Source: SCTD01 sp038256525 (GTDB lineage Bacteria; Actinomycetota; Actinomycetes; Mycobacteriales; SCTD01). From it: 21,439 nucleotides of DNA. The stretch covers positions 1 through 21,439 of the forward strand of contig JBBSKF010000047.1 of assembly GCA_038256525.1 (NCBI GenBank), in the 5' to 3' direction. The position numbers and the translations under genes are program-made. This document shows positions 1 through 6,385 of the stretch, piece after piece. The notes under the pieces were generated by a model that saw only the letters and a list, made by a program, of their open reading frames with translations, was not told where the DNA came from and ran no database searches. Position 1 is the stretch's first letter. The number at the start of each line of letters is the position of its first letter.

Positions 1-126
1 TCAAGATGAGGTCTCTCACAGGGTCAACCTGGTAAGGCCCCCGACTAGACCATCGGGTTGATAGGCCGGAAGTGGAAGCCCAGCAATGGGTGCAGCTGAC
101 CGGTACTAATAGGCCGAGGGCTTGAC
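1..126 (+). rRNA. 23S ribosomal RNA, 3' end (partial)
   Basis: The window opens inside the 3' terminal domain of 23S rRNA. The stretch around 100-125 (GGTACTAATAGGCCGAGGG followed by CTTGACC) is the near-invariant 3' end of actinobacterial 23S rRNA. The gene continues beyond the left edge. The exact mature end is inferred from family knowledge and could shift by a few bases. It lies upstream of 5S rRNA in the usual 16S-23S-5S order. Confidence 0.95.
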
Positions 127-142
127 CACAAACTGCTGCTAG

Positions 143-158
143 CTCGCCTTCGGGCGAG
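143..158 (+). other. Stable UUCG-capped hairpin in the 23S-5S spacer
   Basis: CTCGCC, then TTCG, then GGCGAG forms a perfect 6-bp stem closed by a C(UUCG)G tetraloop, an exceptionally stable RNA hairpin. It lies 17 nt after the end of 23S rRNA. No T-run follows, so it is more likely a processing or folding element of the rRNA precursor than a terminator. The role is inferred. Confidence 0.5.
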
Positions 159-267
159 AAGCATACGCGTCCACTGTGCGGTTCCCGAGATACGGTCGGG
201 AGCCAGACACGATCGGTTGAGAGGACAGATCTCTCGTCGCGTCGGGCACGACCGACATCTCCATAGA

Positions 268-386
268 GTTACGGCGACCATGGCGAAAGGGAAACGCCCG
301 GCTCCATTCCGAACCCGGAAGCTAAGCCTTTCAGCGCCGATGGTACTGCACGGGAGACTGTGTGGGAGAGTAGGACGTCGCCGGAC
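268..386 (+). rRNA. 5S ribosomal RNA
   Basis: This is a complete 5S rRNA of about 119 nt. It contains the conserved core CATTCCGAACCCGGAAGCTAAG and the 3' signature GGGAGAGTAGGACG. The two ends pair (GTTACGGCGACC at the 5' end with GTCGCCGGAC at the 3' end), giving the helix I closing stem. Both ends are set by comparison with remembered actinobacterial 5S sequences and may be off by one or two bases. Confidence 0.95.
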
Positions 387-393
387 ATTCTTT

Positions 394-434
394 GACGAGG
401 GTCATGCACATTGTGCATGGCCCTCGTCGCTTTT
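394..434 (+). terminator. rRNA operon intrinsic terminator
   Basis: An inverted repeat with arms 394-409 and 413-428 (GACGAGGG at one end, CCCTCGTC at the other) forms a stem of about 16 bp with one G-U pair and a 3-nt loop. TTTT follows at 431-434. It begins 8 nt after 5S rRNA, the normal place for an rrn terminator. Confidence 0.9.
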
Positions 435-469
435 GCGGGCACCTTTGTCGCGGGAAGGAGCATTCGTTC

Positions 470-1936
470 ATGGCGAAACCGGATGAGAACAGCCGCGGGC
501 GCCGTGGGGTCGGCGACCCGGGAAAGCCCGCGCACCAGTCGGTAGCGGGTCAGCCGACCTCGCGCACCCCGACCTCGCGCACCCCGACCTCGCGTCAGAA
601 CGGCGCTGTCAGCCGGGCACGGCCACCGCGTCCCGCGGCTGCGGGAGACGACGGTTCCGTCGCCGGAGCCCAGCGAACCCCGACGGAACGGCGGCGCCCC
701 ACGCCGCCGGAGGCGTTCCCGACGGTGGAGCCGGCCGGCCACGGGCAGGATCGTCACTCCCGCCAGGCACGGCAGTTCGGGGACCGGCCGCGCTGGGATC
801 CGCCGGCGCGGTCGGTCGGCAACGCCGCGCCGACCCGCACGGCGAGTCCTTCTCAGTCGCCGGTCGCCCGGGGGAAGGGGCAACAGCCAGCGCGGATGCC
901 GGAGGGGAACGGGCCGCGAGGCGGGTCGGGAAGTGCGAAGCCTGCAGTGCCACCGCCATGGCGTGCAGACGAGCGGTCCGCGGGCCCAACTGTCGCTGGT
1001 CCGCAGCCAGCAGTCGGTCGAGCTGCTGCACCCCGGCCTGGTCCGTCCCAGCCGCGCGCCGCGTCCCGTGCGACAAAGCCGACGCCGGCCGGGACCGTGC
1101 GCCGTGAGATCATCGAGAAGCGGACGTACGACCCACGCCGTGAGGAACGTCGCAAGGCGGCTCGCCTCACGCTGCCGGACGATGTCGACCCGCGGATGCT
1201 GCACGCGGACGCCCGCCGCGAGCTTCGCTCGCTGTCGAAGGAGACGGCCGACCTGGTGGCCCGGCACCTGGTGGTCGCCGGTCAGCTGATCGAGAACGAC
1301 CCCGTGCAGGCACGGGCGCACGCGCACGCAGCGAAGGCGATGGCTGGGCGCATCGGGGTCGTGCGCGAGGCGGTCGGCCTTGCTGCCTATGCGGCAGAGC
1401 ACTGGGGCGAGGCGCTGTCGGAGCTGCGGGCGGCTCGGCGCATCACCGGACGCCCCGAGCACCTGGCGGTGCTGGCGGACTGCGAGCGGGCGCTCGGTCG
1501 CCCTGAGCGTGCCCTGAGCTACGCCGACGATCCCGACGTGCGCGGGTTGCCGCAAGCCGAGCGAGTCGAGCTGGTGATCGTGCTTGCCGGGGCCCGAGCC
1601 GACCTCGGTCAGCGGGACGCCGCGGTCCTGACCCTGCAGGACCCGGCTACGAGGACCACCGCTGGGCGCCCCTGGGCGGTGCGACTCTGGTACGCCTACG
1701 CCGACGTCCTGCTGCAGGCCGGTCGGGAGGCGGAGGCACGGGAGTGGTTCACCAAGACGGCCGCAGCAGACGGGGACGGCGAGACCGACGCGGGTGATCG
1801 GCTCCTGCTTCTGGACGGTGTCGCCCTGGAGGGCTTCGACGAGCAGGATGCCGAGGACGCGGAGCTCGAGGAACCCGACGCGGACTTGGCGGCTTACATC
1901 GCCCGAACTTTCACTGCACGACCGCCCGGGGCCTGA
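470..1936 (+). CDS. TPR-like protein with long disordered N-terminus
   Basis: This encodes 488 residues. The ATG at 470 is preceded by GGAAGGAG (453-460), a good Shine-Dalgarno. Residues 1 to about 205 are Pro/Arg/Gly/Ser-rich and look disordered, including a TSRTP tandem repeat. From about residue 215 the protein is helical and Ala/Leu-rich with TPR-like pairs (segments beginning RMLHADARREL, AARRITGRPEHLAVLADCE, LWYAYADVLLQAGREAEA). The C-terminus is acidic (EQDAEDAELEEPDAD). The block order suggests it is the counterpart of the TPR gene next to tyrS in mycobacteria (Rv1691), but the homology is by memory. There is no signal peptide or membrane segment, so it is probably a cytoplasmic protein-interaction scaffold. 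The molecular function is unknown. It starts only 36 nt after the rRNA terminator. Confidence 0.85.
   Translation: MAKPDENSRGRRGVGDPGKPAHQSVAGQPTSRTPTSRTPTSRQNGAVSRARPPRPAAAGDDGSVAGAQRTPTERRRPTPPEAFPTVEPAGHGQDRHSRQARQFGDRPRWDPPARSVGNAAPTRTASPSQSPVARGKGQQPARMPEGNGPRGGSGSAKPAVPPPWRADERSAGPTVAGPQPAVGRAAAPRPGPSQPRAASRATKPTPAGTVRREIIEKRTYDPRREERRKAARLTLPDDVDPRMLHADARRELRSLSKETADLVARHLVVAGQLIENDPVQARAHAHAAKAMAGRIGVVREAVGLAAYAAEHWGEALSELRAARRITGRPEHLAVLADCERALGRPERALSYADDPDVRGLPQAERVELVIVLAGARADLGQRDAAVLTLQDPATRTTAGRPWAVRLWYAYADVLLQAGREAEAREWFTKTAAADGDGETDAGDRLLLLDGVALEGFDEQDAEDAELEEPDADLAAYIARTFTARPPGA
554..598 (+). repeat. 15-bp tandem repeat, three copies (coding)
   Basis: CCGACCTCGCGCACC occurs at 554-568 and 569-583, with a degenerate third copy at 584-598 (last bases GTCAG). 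It encodes the in-frame repeat TSRTP inside the disordered N-terminal region of the TPR-like protein, so copy-number change would not shift the frame. Confidence 0.85.
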
Positions 1937-1973
1937 CGGCCCTCACCTTCGGAGCAGCCCCGTCAAACCCGAA

Positions 1974-2018
1974 CTCGGTGCCACGCCCGCCCGGGTCGGG
2001 CTCAGAAGCGGCACCGAG
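1974..2018 (+). terminator. Hairpin downstream of the TPR-like gene (terminator-like)
   Basis: CTCGGTGCC (1974-1982) pairs perfectly with GGCACCGAG (2010-2018). The 27-nt interior can form a further CCCG/CGGG stem. It lies 37 nt after the stop at 1936 and has no T-run, as is common for actinobacterial terminators. It could also be a structured 5' leader of the next gene. Confidence 0.45.
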
Positions 2019-2058
2019 ATCGTCGGAGGGCGGGCCGTGCCGGTCGCTGTGTCGGCCA

Positions 2059-2087
2059 CTGTCCACAGAGCACTGACGGCGTCCACA
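2059..2087 (+). promoter_or_regulatory. Two DnaA-box-like nonamers upstream of the SSB-like gene
   Basis: CTGTCCACA (2059-2067) and GCGTCCACA (2079-2087) are in direct orientation, 20 bp apart start to start. The actinobacterial DnaA box is TTGTCCACA, so they carry one and two mismatches. They lie in the 238-bp gap (1937-2174) before a single-stranded DNA-binding protein gene. DnaA binding is an inference and short motifs like this can occur by chance in GC-rich DNA. Apart from these and the hairpin at 1974-2018, I see nothing distinct in this gap. Confidence 0.25.
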
Positions 2088-2174
2088 GCCCGACCTGGCC
2101 TCCTGGCGCGGCGCGCAGGCCTGGCTCATCGTGGAGTCGGCGCCGGCACGGGCACCGGATGGAGGGTTGGACAC

Positions 2175-2579
2175 ATGAGCGCAGGCAGCGACGCCGATGT
2201 CGGCAGCGGCGCCGGGGGCCGAGGCGTCGCGTTGACCGCCCGGAACGAGGTGCTGCTCGTGGGCCGGGTGTCAGGCCCTCCGGAGCAGCGCGAGCTGCCC
2301 AGCGGGGACCGCATCGTCGCCTGGCGGGTCGTCGTCGACCGCACGCCGGTCCGGCGCCCGCCCGAAGGGGTGCGGACAGCCTCTGTCGACACGTTCGACT
2401 GCGTCGCGTGGACGGCCCGGCTGCGGCGCTCGGCCCTCGCGCTGGTTCAGGGCGACATCGTGGAGGTTCAAGCGGCGCTGCGACGCCGGTTCTGGCGGGC
2501 TGGGGGCGCAACCGCGAGCCGCTACGAGCTCGAGGTGGTCGGCGTGCGCCGGCTCAGCCGGCGAGGCAGGTCGGTCTGA
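2175..2579 (+). CDS. ssb: Single-stranded DNA-binding protein (OB-fold, SSB-like)
   Basis: This encodes 134 residues. The ATG at 2175 is preceded by GGAGG (2161-2165). After about 22 Gly/Ala-rich residues, the OB-fold pattern of bacterial SSB begins: NEVLLVGRVSGPPEQRELPS, then VAWRVVVDR, FDCVAWTARLRRSA, GDIVEVQAALRRRFW and a final SRYELEVVGVRRL. It would bind single-stranded DNA in replication or repair. It is shorter than the housekeeping SSB and ends in a basic RRLSRRGRSV rather than the acidic DDxxPF tip that recruits partner proteins. It therefore looks like an accessory paralogue; the primary SSB normally lies in the rpsF-ssb-rpsR operon. It converges on the DUF1015 gene, 23 nt away. Confidence 0.85.
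   Translation: MSAGSDADVGSGAGGRGVALTARNEVLLVGRVSGPPEQRELPSGDRIVAWRVVVDRTPVRRPPEGVRTASVDTFDCVAWTARLRRSALALVQGDIVEVQAALRRRFWRAGGATASRYELEVVGVRRLSRRGRSV
2547..2563 (+). terminator. Short GC hairpin at the 3' end of the SSB-like gene
   Basis: GCCGGC (2548-2553) and GCCGGC (2557-2562), self-complementary, flank a 3-nt TCA loop, with a further C-G pair at 2547/2563. It lies within the last codons before the stop. There is no T-run. It may assist termination between the convergent genes, but in DNA this GC-rich a 7-bp stem can arise by chance. Confidence 0.2.
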
Positions 2580-2602
2580 GTCCCGACTGCCGGCTCGCGG
2601 AC

Positions 2603-3952
2603 TCAGGCGTCCCGATGGTCACGAAGCACGAGGCCGCTGGCGGGCTTCGGAGTGAACAGGGTGGACTTGCGGGGCATCCGCTCGCCGGCGCCGGCCACCG
2701 CGGCGACCGCCTCGACCGGAGTCGGGTTCAGCAGGATCGCCGTGCCGGAGCTGCGCCGCGCCGCGGCGAGCGTGCCCGCGACGTCGTGCTGGTAGCCCAG
2801 ATGTTCCACGTCGTCCGGCAGCGCCCACAACACAGCGACGACGAAGGCGTGCAGCACGCTGACGTCCAGCGCCGCCCAGGCGGCCGACCGGCCGGTTGGC
2901 ACGGCTGCGGCGAGCTGGGCCGGGTCGGGCTCGGTGACCAGATGCAGCTGGTCGCCGTCGCCGGACGCGAGCAGGAAGGCGGGGCCGTGCCTGCCGGCTT
3001 CGGCGAGCTCGGCCAGCGCTCGCGACAGGGCCGGATCCGGATCAGGGTCGAGCCGTCGGACGACGGCGCCGGCAGCGGCTCGCGAGGCGAGCTCGCCCGG
3101 GGGGATGCCGGGGACGACGCGGTGGATCGGGTGCACCTGCGGCCCGAACGAGGTGGCGTCCACGAGCAGGCACAGACCGGTGTCCCATGGTCCCTGCCCG
3201 TGCCCGGCCTCGTGCCGCAGCCGCTGGCGTTCGAGGTAGGTCGCGTAGCGATGGTGCCCGTCGGCGATCAGCGCCGTCCGGGGCAGCAGGTCGGCGGCGA
3301 TCCCGGCGAGGACCTGCGGGTCGGTCAACGCCCACAGGCGGTGGCGCAGGCCGTCCGCGAGCACCGCGTCGACGAGCAGGTCGGCGTCGCCGTCGACGTC
3401 CCCGGTTCCGACAGAGGCGACGACCTGGCTGGCGGTGCCACCACCGTCGTACACCAGGAAGATCGGCTCGAGATCTGCCCCGACCGCGAGGTAGAGGGCC
3501 AACCGGTCGCTCACCGGGCCGGCCATCGTGTTCTCGTGCGGCAGGACGATCCCGTCCGTGTCGGGGCTCAGCGCGAGCGCGCCGAGCAGTCCGCGCTGCA
3601 CATGACCGTCAGGGGCAGCCTGCTCGTAGACGTAGAGCGCCGGGGCCGGGTCGGGCACCAGGACCGCAGCCTCCCGCCAGACCCGCAGGGTGGCCGCCGC
3701 GCCGGCGTACCTGTCGGCGTCGGCGACGACTCCGTCGCGTGGAAGGATGAGGCGTACGACGTTGTGGCCGCTCAGCGACTCCAGCGCCGTGACGGCCTCG
3801 GCATCGAGGACGTCGTACGGCGGACAGGTCAGGTTTCGGAGCTCCCCGGCGACGGCGGAGTCGAAGCGCAGGGCACGGAAAGGTCTCATCACCAGACCGC
3901 TCGGGCGGGGAGGGGAGGCGAGCAGCGGGCTCTGGTCGGTGCCGGCAGTCAT
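2603..3952 (-). CDS. DUF1015 family protein
   Basis: This encodes 449 residues. The family pattern is clear: MRPFRALRF near the N-terminus (residue 22 on), NLTCPPYDVLD, HNVVRLILP, LYVYEQ, RGLLGALALSP, LPHENTM, then the central TALIADGHHRYATYLERQR and a C-terminal SSGTAILLNPTPVEAV, RMPRKSTLFTPKPASGLVLRDH. DUF1015 proteins are cytoplasmic and of unknown function. The invariant ADGHHRY segment suggests a ligand or metal site, but no reaction is established. The ATG at 3952 has no Shine-Dalgarno, while a promoter-like TAGTCT ends 6 nt before it, consistent with a leaderless mRNA. The internal ATG at the MRPFRALRF segment is the alternative start and also lacks a Shine-Dalgarno. It diverges from the small TPR gene. 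Confidence 0.85.
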   Translation of the reverse strand: MTAGTDQSPLLASPPRPSGLVMRPFRALRFDSAVAGELRNLTCPPYDVLDAEAVTALESLSGHNVVRLILPRDGVVADADRYAGAAATLRVWREAAVLVPDPAPALYVYEQAAPDGHVQRGLLGALALSPDTDGIVLPHENTMAGPVSDRLALYLAVGADLEPIFLVYDGGGTASQVVASVGTGDVDGDADLLVDAVLADGLRHRLWALTDPQVLAGIAADLLPRTALIADGHHRYATYLERQRLRHEAGHGQGPWDTGLCLLVDATSFGPQVHPIHRVVPGIPPGELASRAAAGAVVRRLDPDPDPALSRALAELAEAGRHGPAFLLASGDGDQLHLVTEPDPAQLAAAVPTGRSAAWAALDVSVLHAFVVAVLWALPDDVEHLGYQHDVAGTLAAARRSSGTAILLNPTPVEAVAAVAGAGERMPRKSTLFTPKPASGLVLRDHRDA

Positions 3953-3958
3953 GCGGCG

Positions 3959-3986
3959 AGACTAGAGGTGCGGGACTAGAGGTGCG
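3959..3986 (-). promoter_or_regulatory. Putative leaderless promoter with a 13-bp direct repeat
   Basis: The sequence GACTAGAGGTGCG occurs at 3960-3972 and 3974-3986, repeating every 14 bp. Read on the reverse strand, the copy nearest the gene supplies TAGTCT (3964-3959), six bases before the DUF1015 ATG at 3952. This matches the spacing of a -10 element to a start codon that is also the transcription start. The second copy could be a duplicated promoter element or a regulator half-site. No clear -35 is seen. Confidence 0.4.
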
Positions 3987-4034
3987 AGATGGCCATGTAC
4001 GGGCCGCACGGCGAGCACGAGAGGGAGGAACGAC

Positions 4035-4514
4035 GTGTCTGAGAGTCGGTATGACCCCCGGTACGACCCGCGTGCGCCGGATGAGGAGCGGCCACGTCCG
4101 TTCTCGGACCTGCCGCCGCCGCCCCCCGACGTCGTGCCCTCGGGTGAGATGTACGACTGGTTCATCCGCGGCGTCGACCTGCTCGACAGCGGTGACACCA
4201 ATGCGGCGGTCCAGCTGCTCCAGCACTGCGCGCAGGCCGAGCCGGAGTCACGCCAGGTCCGGGAGGCGCTGGCGCGGGCACAGTTCGACGTCGGCATGTA
4301 CGACGAGGCCCGCGAGAACTTCCACTGGATCATCTCGGTCGACCCGGCTGACGACTACGCGCAGTTCGGGCTGGGGCTCGCCGCCACCAAGGCTGGCGAC
4401 CTGGCCAGCGCTGTCGAGCACCTGGCTCTTGCGGCGGCGATGCGCCCTGACATCGCCTACTACTCGACCGCCCTGCGTGGAGCCCGGGCGGCCCTGACCG
4501 CCGCCCAGCGCTGA
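4035..4514 (+). CDS. Small tetratricopeptide-repeat protein
   Basis: This encodes 159 residues. The GTG at 4035 follows AGGGAGGA (4022-4029), a strong Shine-Dalgarno. The N-terminus is charged and proline-rich (a RYDP repeat at residues 5-12 and a PPPPPDVVPSGEMYDWFIRG linker). Then about three TPR units follow (roughly 38-70, 73-104, 107-139) with the usual small residues and the DPADDYAQFGLGLAATKAGD turn. No signal peptide or membrane segment is seen. It probably mediates protein-protein contacts in the cytoplasm; partners are unknown. Its stop TGA overlaps the proposed CTG start of the HAD phosphatase, which suggests translational coupling. A TPR gene beside the HAD phosphatase is a recurring arrangement in actinobacteria. 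Confidence 0.85.
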   Translation: MSESRYDPRYDPRAPDEERPRPFSDLPPPPPDVVPSGEMYDWFIRGVDLLDSGDTNAAVQLLQHCAQAEPESRQVREALARAQFDVGMYDEARENFHWIISVDPADDYAQFGLGLAATKAGDLASAVEHLALAAAMRPDIAYYSTALRGARAALTAAQR

Positions 4515-5512
4515 GCGGGCCGCGCGGGCTGTCCCTGGGCAGCTCGGCCACTCCGCTGCACACCGCCTACGACGCTGCCCTGTTCGACCTCGACGGCGTC
4601 CTCTACCTCGGCGACGGCCCGGTCGAGCATGCCGCCGCAGCGGTGCAGGCGGCGCGTACGGCCGGCATGCGGGTTGCCTTCGTCACCAACAACGCCTCCC
4701 GCACTCCCGCCGTGGTGGCCAAGCAGCTCAACGCCCTGGACATCCCCGCCACCGACGACGAGGTGGTCACCAGCGGCCAGGCAGCGGCCCGGGTCCTGGC
4801 CGAGCGGGTGCCGGCCGGCTCGGCGGTGCTGGTGCTCGGCACCCAGGCGCTGGTCGATGAGATCGTTGCAGTAGGGCTGCGCGCGGTGCGTACGGTGCAG
4901 GAGGCCGGCGAGAACGAGGTTGCCGCCGTTGTGCAGGGCCTGTCGCCCCAGACCTGCAACGCAGACCTCGGGGAGGCGGCCGTGGCGCTGCGGGCCGGCG
5001 CGGTCTGGGTGGCTTCCAACACCGACCTGACGCTGCCAAGCCCGCGCGGGCCGATGCCCGGTAACGGTGCCTTCGTCCTCGCGCTGGAGAAGATCACCGG
5101 GCTCGAGCCGCTCGTCGCCGGAAAGCCCGATCCGGCCCTGCATCAGGAGTCGCTGAAGCGGGTCGCGGGCCGACGGCCGCTGGTCATCGGCGACCGGCTC
5201 GACACCGACGTGCTCGGGGCGGTCCGCGGCGGGGCGGACAGCCTGCTGGTCCTCACCGGCGTGGTCGACCGGCCGGCTCTGCTGCGCGCGCCCGCTGGCA
5301 GTCGGCCGACCTACGTCGCCGGCGACCTGCGCGGACTCGCGCTGGCCCAGCCGGAGGTCGTCGTCGAGACAGATGCTGCCCGCTGCGGCGAAGCTGTGGC
5401 GCGTTACGACGACGGCGTGCTGACCGTGAGGGGCGACGGCGATGACGCCCTTCGCGCCGAGGTGGCGCTGGCGTGGGCCTGCGCAGACGCCGGCCGGCCG
5501 TTGCGCCTCTGA
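4511..5512 (+). CDS. HAD-IIA family phosphatase (NagD/glycerol-3-phosphate phosphatase-like)
   Basis: Motif I FDLDGVLYLG, motif II FVTNNASRT, motif III Lys in VAGKPDPALH and motif IV VIGDRLDTDVLGA identify a HAD-IIA hydrolase with a C2 cap. Mycobacterial Rv1692 in the equivalent position is a glycerol-3-phosphate phosphatase. The substrate here is inferred from position and family. A C-terminal extension of about 50 residues (PEVVVETDAARCGEAVARYD onward) follows the catalytic fold. The frame has no ATG, GTG or TTG between the upstream stop (TGA at 4448) and the ATG at 4643, which would remove motif I with both catalytic aspartates. I placed the start at CTG 4511, which overlaps the previous stop as CTGA. 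CTG at 4529, 4535 or 4556 is possible too. The stop is certain; the start is not. It converges on the SCP2-like gene, 7 nt away. Confidence 0.8.
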   Translation: MSGPRGLSLGSSATPLHTAYDAALFDLDGVLYLGDGPVEHAAAAVQAARTAGMRVAFVTNNASRTPAVVAKQLNALDIPATDDEVVTSGQAAARVLAERVPAGSAVLVLGTQALVDEIVAVGLRAVRTVQEAGENEVAAVVQGLSPQTCNADLGEAAVALRAGAVWVASNTDLTLPSPRGPMPGNGAFVLALEKITGLEPLVAGKPDPALHQESLKRVAGRRPLVIGDRLDTDVLGAVRGGADSLLVLTGVVDRPALLRAPAGSRPTYVAGDLRGLALAQPEVVVETDAARCGEAVARYDDGVLTVRGDGDDALRAEVALAWACADAGRPLRL

Positions 5513-5519
5513 CTCCTAC

Positions 5520-5867
5520 TCAGAGCAGCGTGCGCAGGCGGATCAGGTCGAACACGCTGGCTTCGACCTTGAGGCGCCCGGTCGCCCAGGCGACGGGCGC
5601 AGCCAGGGCACCGGCGAGCAGCGCGACCAGGTCGTCGCTCGTCGACGTGAGGCGGATCTGGGCGACGGTGGTCATCTCGGTTGCGCGGACCTCGAGGCCG
5701 GACAGGCCGTCCGCGTCCAGCTGGGCAACAAAGCCGAGATCGAGGTCGGGCACCCGCCAGGAAAGCGTGCGGTCCATGGCGTGCTTGCGCCGGAGTTCGG
5801 GATCGAGGGCAGCGACCCGGTCCACCAGGGACTGCACGGCCTGCTCGCACTCCTGCTGCGACGCCAC
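5520..5867 (-). CDS. SCP2 sterol-carrier-like small protein
   Basis: This encodes 115 residues. The GTG at 5867 is preceded on the reverse strand by GAGGGGAG (5873-5880), a good Shine-Dalgarno. The C-terminal half has the SCP2-like pattern: IRLTSTSDDLVALLAGALAA followed by WATGRLKVEASVFDLIRLRTLL, where the GRLKVEAS segment is the family's most recognisable strand-turn. SCP2 folds hold hydrophobic ligands in a tunnel; this short soluble form has no transmembrane segment and no known substrate. Similar genes sit beside the tlyA cluster in other actinobacteria, from memory. It lies opposite in direction to its neighbours and diverges from the phasin-like gene. Confidence 0.75.
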   Translation of the reverse strand: MASQQECEQAVQSLVDRVAALDPELRRKHAMDRTLSWRVPDLDLGFVAQLDADGLSGLEVRATEMTTVAQIRLTSTSDDLVALLAGALAAPVAWATGRLKVEASVFDLIRLRTLL

Positions 5868-5913
5868 CCGTGCTCCCCTCTCCCGCCGGTCCCGACATCG
5901 GCCGTTGCACTCG

Positions 5914-5950
5914 ACGCTACTGCGACCTGGGCCGACGCCCGCGGTAGCGT
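5914..5950. promoter_or_regulatory. Divergent promoter pair with inverted GTAGCGT elements
   Basis: ACGCTAC (5914-5920) and GTAGCGT (5944-5950) are perfect inverse copies separated by 23 bp. Each reads TAGCGT, a TANNNT-type -10 hexamer, outward: leftward toward the SCP2-like gene (start 5867) and rightward toward the phasin-like gene (start 5987). Both genes have leaders with a Shine-Dalgarno, so the spacings fit. A symmetric operator for one regulator would look the same. No -35 elements are evident. Confidence 0.4.
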
Positions 5951-5986
5951 GCCCTTCGATGCTCCCGACGACAGGGACCCCCCACC

Positions 5987-6385
5987 ATGCGTGATGCGTT
6001 GAAGGTCTACCTCGCCCTCGCGAGCGGAGTCACCGAGCTCACCCGGCAGCGGGCCGTCGCCGCCGCAAGGGCGCTGGTCAGTCAGGGTGAGGCCACCGCA
6101 GAGCAGGTGAGTGGGCTCGCCGAGGACCTGCTCGCCCAGACCAAGAACAACCGGGAGGCGGTCCGGTCGCTCGTGACCTACGAGGTGGACCGGACCTTGG
6201 GCCGGGTGGGTCTGGCCTCGGCGGAGGAGGTGGCGCAGCTGACCGAGCGGGTTCGGGCGCTCGAGGCGCAGCTGCGGGCGGCGGACGCGGCGCCGTTGAA
6301 GTCAGCGTCGCCCACGAAGGCCCCGGCCAAGAAGGCCCCGGCCAAGAAGGCCCCCGCCGCCGGGCCGGCTGCCAGCGGCCCGTGA
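5987..6385 (+). CDS. Phasin-like coiled-coil protein with Lys-Ala-Pro tail
   Basis: This encodes 132 residues. The ATG at 5987 follows AGGGA (5973-5977). Residues 1-75 form long amphipathic helices (MRDALKVYLALASGVTELTR, ARALVSQGEATAEQVSGLAE) similar to phasin or polyhydroxyalkanoate-granule-associated proteins. Residues 76-100 (ASAEEVAQLTERVRALEAQL) are a leucine-zipper-like coiled coil. The tail carries AKKAPAKKAPAA, a histone H1-like lysine repeat often seen in actinobacterial nucleoid or granule proteins. A surface-binding structural role on granules or DNA is an inference. It overlaps the next small gene by 4 nt (GTGA), indicating one transcript with that gene and tlyA. Confidence 0.75.
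   Translation: MRDALKVYLALASGVTELTRQRAVAAARALVSQGEATAEQVSGLAEDLLAQTKNNREAVRSLVTYEVDRTLGRVGLASAEEVAQLTERVRALEAQLRAADAAPLKSASPTKAPAKKAPAKKAPAAGPAASGP
6316..6360 (+). repeat. 15-bp tandem repeat encoding a Lys-Ala-Pro tail
   Basis: GAAGGCCCCGGCCAA occurs exactly at 6316-6330 and 6331-6345, with a diverged copy at 6346-6360. It encodes K-A-P-A-K per unit in the C-terminal tail of the phasin-like protein. The 15-bp unit keeps the frame, so the tail length could vary between strains. Confidence 0.85.

Noticed and set aside
143..158. tRNA gene in the 23S-5S spacer
   Set aside because: The spacer of about 140 nt has no cloverleaf, no T-loop GTTCRA signature and no CCA; only a simple hairpin.
554..598. 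Tandem repeats considered as a CRISPR array
   Set aside because: The units are directly adjacent with no spacers and encode an in-frame protein repeat.
2159..3979. Long open frame on the forward strand across the DUF1015 region
   Set aside because: It is antisense to DUF1015, its translation is low-complexity Arg/Gly-rich with no motifs, and the reverse frame has clear family motifs.
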